From Deinococcus grandis (lineage in GTDB: Bacteria; Deinococcota; Deinococci; Deinococcales; Deinococcaceae): 64,000 nt of DNA. The stretch spans positions 2,489,501-2,553,500 of the forward strand of contig NZ_BCMS01000001.1 of the NCBI RefSeq assembly GCF_001485435.1, given 5' to 3'. The notes beneath the pieces were generated by a model. That model had not been told where the DNA came from. It made no database searches and worked only from the letters and a program-made list of their open reading frames with translations. Shown piece by piece: positions 55,509-64,000 of the stretch (its first letter is position 1; each line of letters starts with the position of its first letter). The translations under genes were made by a program, and so were the position numbers.

Positions 55509-55704
55509 GCGGCGTCCGCCTGGCGGGGCGGCGCGTGCTGCCCGGTGGGCGCGTGGCGAGGGGGGTGGAGGCTGGTCATGTGCGCAGGATAGCGGCGAGC
55601 TGGGCGGGGGCCGCGCCCGCCTGGATGAGTGCAGGGTGATAATGTTCACAGTCGGGCGCCGGTTTGTGAAGGCGCTGACACACCCGGGCCGCTAGGCTGG
55701 ACGC

Positions 55705-56613
55705 ATGACCACCGCAGCGGCCCGGCGCCCCACGATCCTCATCGTGGATGACAGCCCCGGTGTGCTGCATACCCTGGAGTACCTCCTCTCACCGCACCTG
55801 ACGGTCGTCACGGCCGAGAGCGGCGCCGCGGCGCTGGAGGCCCTCACGCCCGACACGGCCCTGGTCCTGACCGATGTCCGCATGCCCGGCATGAGCGGCG
55901 TGGAGCTCGCGCGGCAGCTGCGGCGCACGCACCCGGCGCTGCCCGTGGCGTTCATGACCGGCATCATCGAGGCCGACCTGCGCGCCGAGGCCGAGGCGCT
56001 GGAGGTGCTGGACGTGCTGCGCAAGCCCCTGCGGCCCGGCGTGCTGTTCCCGGCGCTGCAGGGCTGGCTGGGCCGCCGGGACGTGCTGCCCGCCGACGCC
56101 CCGGACACCCGCCCGCCCCCCAGACCGGCCGCGCCGGCCGCGCCCCACCCGGCAGGAACGCCCGCCCCGACGCCGCGCCCACCCGCGTCCCCGGCCGTCC
56201 CGTCGCCCGCCGCCCCCACCGCGCCCGCCCCGCAGGGGGCGCGTGGTGGGGCCGTGGTCGCCGCGCCGCCCACCCCGGACCGGGTGCGGCAGCAGGCGCA
56301 GATGTTCGTGGCGGGCCTGAGCGTCCTGCCGGGCGTGACGGCCGCGTGCGCCTTCGACCCCCAGGGGGAACCGCTCACCACCCCGGACCTGCTGAGCGCG
56401 CAGGTGGGCACGTACCTGAAGTTCCTGCTGACGGCCGCGCAGACGCTCGCGCCGCACCTGCGGACCGGGCTGCCGCTGAAGGCCGCGCAGCTGGAATTCC
56501 AGGACCGCGTACTCGTCGTGTGCCCCTTCGAGGGCGGGTTCGCGGCGGTGCTCGTGCGGGACACGCCGGGGGCGAGCAGCGTGAAGGCCTGGATGCGCAG
56601 CCGCATGGGCTGA
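55705..56613 (+). CDS. Response-regulator receiver fused to a Roadblock/LC7-like domain
   Basis: The 302-residue protein has a receiver domain at 1-130 (ILIVDDSPG, phospho-acceptor in LVLTDVRMPGMSG, MTGI, VLRKPLRPG). A linker of about 65 residues made almost only of Pro, Ala and Thr follows. The C-terminal domain (about 195-302; QQAQMFVAGLSVLPGVTAACAFDPQGEPLTTPDL, LVVCPFEGGFAAVLVRDTPGAS) has the strand-helix pattern of Roadblock/MglB proteins, which bind small Ras-like GTPases. A TAGGCT box lies 6 nt before the ATG. MITE copy C begins at its stop codon. Confidence 0.8.
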   Translation: MTTAAARRPTILIVDDSPGVLHTLEYLLSPHLTVVTAESGAAALEALTPDTALVLTDVRMPGMSGVELARQLRRTHPALPVAFMTGIIEADLRAEAEALEVLDVLRKPLRPGVLFPALQGWLGRRDVLPADAPDTRPPPRPAAPAAPHPAGTPAPTPRPPASPAVPSPAAPTAPAPQGARGGAVVAAPPTPDRVRQQAQMFVAGLSVLPGVTAACAFDPQGEPLTTPDLLSAQVGTYLKFLLTAAQTLAPHLRTGLPLKAAQLEFQDRVLVVCPFEGGFAAVLVRDTPGASSVKAWMRSRMG

Positions 56614-56697
56614 TGCGGATTCCGTTTCTCTGCTGCGCAGCTCTCCGAGTCCGCTCGGGTCGACGGTGTTTGCACACCTCTCAACCGGAGTCCGTAT
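56613..56697 (+). repeat. MITE-like element, shortened copy C (85 bp)
   Basis: The left end ATGCGGATTCCGTTT and the right end CAACCGGAGTCCGTAT match copies A and B; the middle, including hairpin 1, is missing. Hairpin 2 remains, with a changed but still paired core (GGTG / CACC). It starts at the last base of the receiver-Roadblock stop codon and ends 21 bp before the next start. Confidence 0.85.
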
Positions 56698-56718
56698 GTG
56701 CGGGGCTATGCTGCGGGC

Positions 56719-57225
56719 ATGCTGACCTTCGCGGAGGCCCACGCTCCCGCCGTCCCGGCCGCCGATCACGCCGAGGTGACCCGCCTGCTGGCGCTGGGCA
56801 CGCCGGGCGTGATCGTGCCGCCCGCGTTCGAGGAGGCCTTCTACCGGGGCGGAAATCTGCCCGAGCAGCTGCGGCGCCTCTTCTCCAAGGTCCGCCCGGC
56901 CCGCATCGACGAGGACGCCCTGGAGCCCCTGGCGGCGCAGGCGCAGGCGCTGATCCGCACGTCGTACCTGATGGACGACGCGGTGCAGGCGTTCTACCGC
57001 ACGCTGGCCCGCGCGTCCTTCCCGGCGGGCGCCGTGGTGCGGGTGCGCCGCCCGGACGCCACACTGGGCGAGGATGCCCCGTTCCTCGCGCCGGGCACGG
57101 CGACCCTGCAGGCCATGAAGCGGGTGTGGGCGCAGGACTGGACGTTCGACGCGGTGCTGGAACGCCTGGACAGCGCGGGCAGTGTCGCGCTGGAGGCCCG
57201 CAGCACGCTGCTGCACCCGGCCTGA
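56719..57225 (+). CDS. Protein of unknown function, 168 residues
   Basis: The mostly helical product has segments such as VTRLLALGTPGVIVPPAFEEAFYRGGNLPEQLRRLFSKVRPARIDEDALEPLAAQAQALI and TLQAMKRVWAQDWTFDAVLERL. No family is recognised. A TATGCT box lies 6 nt before the ATG at 56719, the local leaderless pattern. It follows the receiver-Roadblock gene across MITE copy C and may belong to the same pathway. Confidence 0.65.
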   Translation: MLTFAEAHAPAVPAADHAEVTRLLALGTPGVIVPPAFEEAFYRGGNLPEQLRRLFSKVRPARIDEDALEPLAAQAQALIRTSYLMDDAVQAFYRTLARASFPAGAVVRVRRPDATLGEDAPFLAPGTATLQAMKRVWAQDWTFDAVLERLDSAGSVALEARSTLLHPA

Positions 57226-57253
57226 GGGGCGGGCGCAGCGACGCGGGTCCGGG

Positions 57254-58912
<1,659 letters not shown>

Positions 58913-59021
58913 GATCCGGAGTCTAAGACACGTCCGGGCTGGAAGCGCTGCCACGCCGTTGGGGGTGCCCTCACCCGACCTCATCCGCGCGGGGGTCCCC
59001 GCCGCCCAACCACATGGCATG

Positions 59022-59046
59022 AAAAAACCCACCCTTTCGGGTGGGT
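59022..59046 (-). terminator. Intrinsic terminator of tRNA-Gln
   Basis: On the minus strand ACCCACCC pairs with GGGTGGGT around GAAA, followed by TTTTTT. It starts 4 nt after the tRNA 3' end. Confidence 0.9.
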
Positions 59047-59050
59047 GTTC

Positions 59051-59124
59051 TGGCTGGGGCACTAGGACTCGAACCTAGATCGACAGTGTCAGAGACTGGT
59101 GTCCTGCCATTAGACGATGCCCCA
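59051..59124 (-). tRNA. tRNA-Gln (anticodon CUG)
   Basis: The 74-nt minus-strand gene has acceptor TGGGGCA pairing with TGCCCCA, the T-arm with GGTTCGAGTCC, and an encoded CCA end. The anticodon loop CTCTGAC gives CUG for glutamine, and the sequence lines up well with bacterial tRNA-Gln. The terminal pair of the anticodon stem looks mismatched (C-T). A terminator follows directly. Confidence 0.93.
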
Positions 59125-59277
59125 ACACGGGTCCTGCTGTCGCTTCGCCGTCGGGTGAAGCGTGGGGAAGTATAGAGGCCCCTGCGCGCATTCGTCAAGC
59201 ACCCCCCTCCAGCGCCGGGCGGGGGCCCGTCAGGGCGGACACGCGGCAAGTATCGCTGGACCGCGTTTAGATCGCAG

Positions 59278-59307
59278 TTGCCGCAAGTCCTTTGACTCTG
59301 GTACACT
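59278..59307 (+). promoter_or_regulatory. Likely rpsA promoter
   Basis: TTGCCG (59278-59283) and TACACT (59302-59307) lie 18 bp apart. The start near 59314 would give a leader of about 105 nt, which is GC-rich and ends with AGGAG before rpsA. Confidence 0.55.
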
Positions 59308-59418
59308 GAGGTGTTGCCGCGCCGTATGCACCCGGTCCACCGGACCGGACCCGCACGGGAAGCAGGTATCAGGCTGGCGTGCGGCCCCCGTGCCACACGC
59401 CCAGGAGGACAGGAGTTC

Positions 59419-61098
<1,680 letters not shown>

Positions 61099-61113
61099 CC
61101 CCCCTCTTCAAGG

Positions 61114-61150
61114 CCCCCCGGTGTCCGCACCGGGGGGTTCTTGTTGGTCT
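61114..61150 (+). terminator. Intrinsic terminator after rpsA
   Basis: A perfect 10-bp stem, CCCCCCGGTG / CACCGGGGGG, with loop TCCG is followed by TTCTTGTT. It lies 15 nt after the rpsA stop, between convergent genes. Confidence 0.85.
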
Positions 61151-61223
61151 GGATAGATTGGTCCGGACGGAAAGGAGGGGAGGCCACACTATGGGCCTCC
61201 CCTTCCCCCACTTTCGACCTGAG

Positions 61224-63344
<2,121 letters not shown>

Positions 63345-63451
63345 GACTCCTTGAGCAGTAAACGGGGTGAAGGTCAGCGGGCCGTCACCGCATTACAGCA
63401 CGGCCCACCCACACGCGCCCCCTCACCGCGCCCACCGGGCCACCGACAGGC

Positions 63452-63970
63452 TCAGGCCACGGGTTCGGGCCGCGCCTGCGGGACGTCCTCGATCTCTTCC
63501 GCGTCCCCGGCCTCCTGCGCGGCGAGCATCACGTCCCGGAAGGCCCGCACCGCCTCCTGCAGGAACGACAGGTACCGCGGCAGGGCCGCCACGAACTCCT
63601 GCGGCTGCGCGTGTAGCACCTCCACGCCCGCCCACACGTCGCCGTCCACGGTGTGCAGCTTCACCAGCTTCGCCTCACGGTTCACGGCGTCACACGCGAA
63701 CAGCGCCTGCCCGTACTCCTCGTCGGACTCCAGCGCCCAGAAGTTGGGGAACAGCAGGTGGTAGAACGTCGCGTCGTCCCCCTGCACGGGCACGTAGTAC
63801 TGCCCGCCCTCGAACATGAACGCCAGCCCGGACTCCGCGTCGGCCTGCACCGCGAAGCCCAGCGCCCCCAGCGCGTCCCGCACCGCCGCCAGCCCCTCGG
63901 GCAGCGTCACCGCTGGCCGGGGCGGGGGGGCGACCTTCACGACCTTCTTCTTCACCGTCTGCGCAGCCAT
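63452..63970 (-). CDS. YbjN-like protein
   Basis: The 172-residue protein has a basic start (AAQTVKKKVVKVAPPPRP) and an alpha/beta domain from about 28. That domain (LAAVRDALGALGFAVQADAESGLAFMFEGGQYYVPVQGDDATFYHLLFPNFWALE...AVNREAKLVKLHTVDGDVWAGVEVLHA) has the type-III-secretion-chaperone-like fold of YbjN proteins. Bacterial YbjN proteins modulate stress responses by unclear means. The acidic C-terminus (EAGDAEEIEDVPQARPE) looks disordered. The ATG at 63970 follows GGAGGAGTGAC. It lies 107 bp upstream of ppk1 on the same strand. Confidence 0.75.
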   Translation of the reverse strand: MAAQTVKKKVVKVAPPPRPAVTLPEGLAAVRDALGALGFAVQADAESGLAFMFEGGQYYVPVQGDDATFYHLLFPNFWALESDEEYGQALFACDAVNREAKLVKLHTVDGDVWAGVEVLHAQPQEFVAALPRYLSFLQEAVRAFRDVMLAAQEAGDAEEIEDVPQARPEPVA

Positions 63971-64000
63971 GTCACTCCTCCAGTCCACACCCGCCCACGC

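Overview
The window is a high-GC bacterial chromosome segment from a Deinococcus-like organism (phylum Deinococcota). Three things point there: the gene families (NucS, a 552-residue TreS, a five-domain ribosomal protein S1, a PyrR-led pyr operon, secreted DUF4384/PEGA, DUF4394 and DUF4403 proteins), the third-codon GC bias, and the start signals. More than twenty genes have a TANNNT -10 box only 5-8 nt before the start codon, the leaderless-mRNA pattern described for Deinococcus. The species cannot be read from the sequence.

Layout. 1-6.2 kb: partial cell-wall amidase, smpB, a short-chain dehydrogenase, mazG-nudL, a secreted PEGA protein, a 38-codon small ORF and mqnB. 6.2-15.2 kb: DUF72, a single-domain response regulator, hisF-hisIE, nucS, a DUF4394 lipoprotein, a calcineurin-like phosphodiesterase, fthC, a YhhN-like membrane protein, and a minus-strand group of dehydrogenase, SRPBCC and RNA-ligase-like genes. 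15.3-19.9 kb: glycine cleavage genes gcvT, gcvH and gcvP.

19.9-24.25 kb is the accessory region. A complete 1,433-bp IS66-type element (19900-21332) has imperfect terminal repeats and a perfect 8-bp target duplication. It sits in the last codons of gcvP. Next to it is an AT-rich foreign segment carrying one 873-residue protein that combines a PD-(D/E)xK nuclease, an N6-adenine methyltransferase and a specificity-like region, probably a self-contained restriction-modification enzyme.

24.3-36.6 kb: pfpI, an NTF2-like gene and a cupin (pfpI and the cupin share a similar upstream block), dnaG, an aldo/keto reductase, an ABC exporter, divergent ald and lrp/asnC, a cyclophilin lipoprotein, a phosphatidylserine-decarboxylase-like protein, and hsp20 with HAIR-like operators. 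36.7-40.2 kb: pyrR-pyrB-X-pyrC, preceded by a canonical PyrR loop, an intrinsic terminator and an overlapping leader peptide. 40.2-51.1 kb: two oxidoreductases, an M20 amidohydrolase with sufU, a GGDEF/HD-GYP protein, folE, purA, a YjbQ-family gene and an intradiol dioxygenase. 51.3-64 kb: a DUF4403 protein, a cold-shock gene, a thioesterase/phosphatase pair, a REC-Roadblock fusion, treS, tRNA-Gln, rpsA, ppk1 and a YbjN-like gene.

Two repeat systems stand out. One is a MITE-like element, with two 134-bp copies (44713, 51190) and one 85-bp derivative (56613); its internal hairpins keep pairing although their sequences differ. The other is a set of intergenic palindromes at gene ends, built from short repeated words and different at each site.
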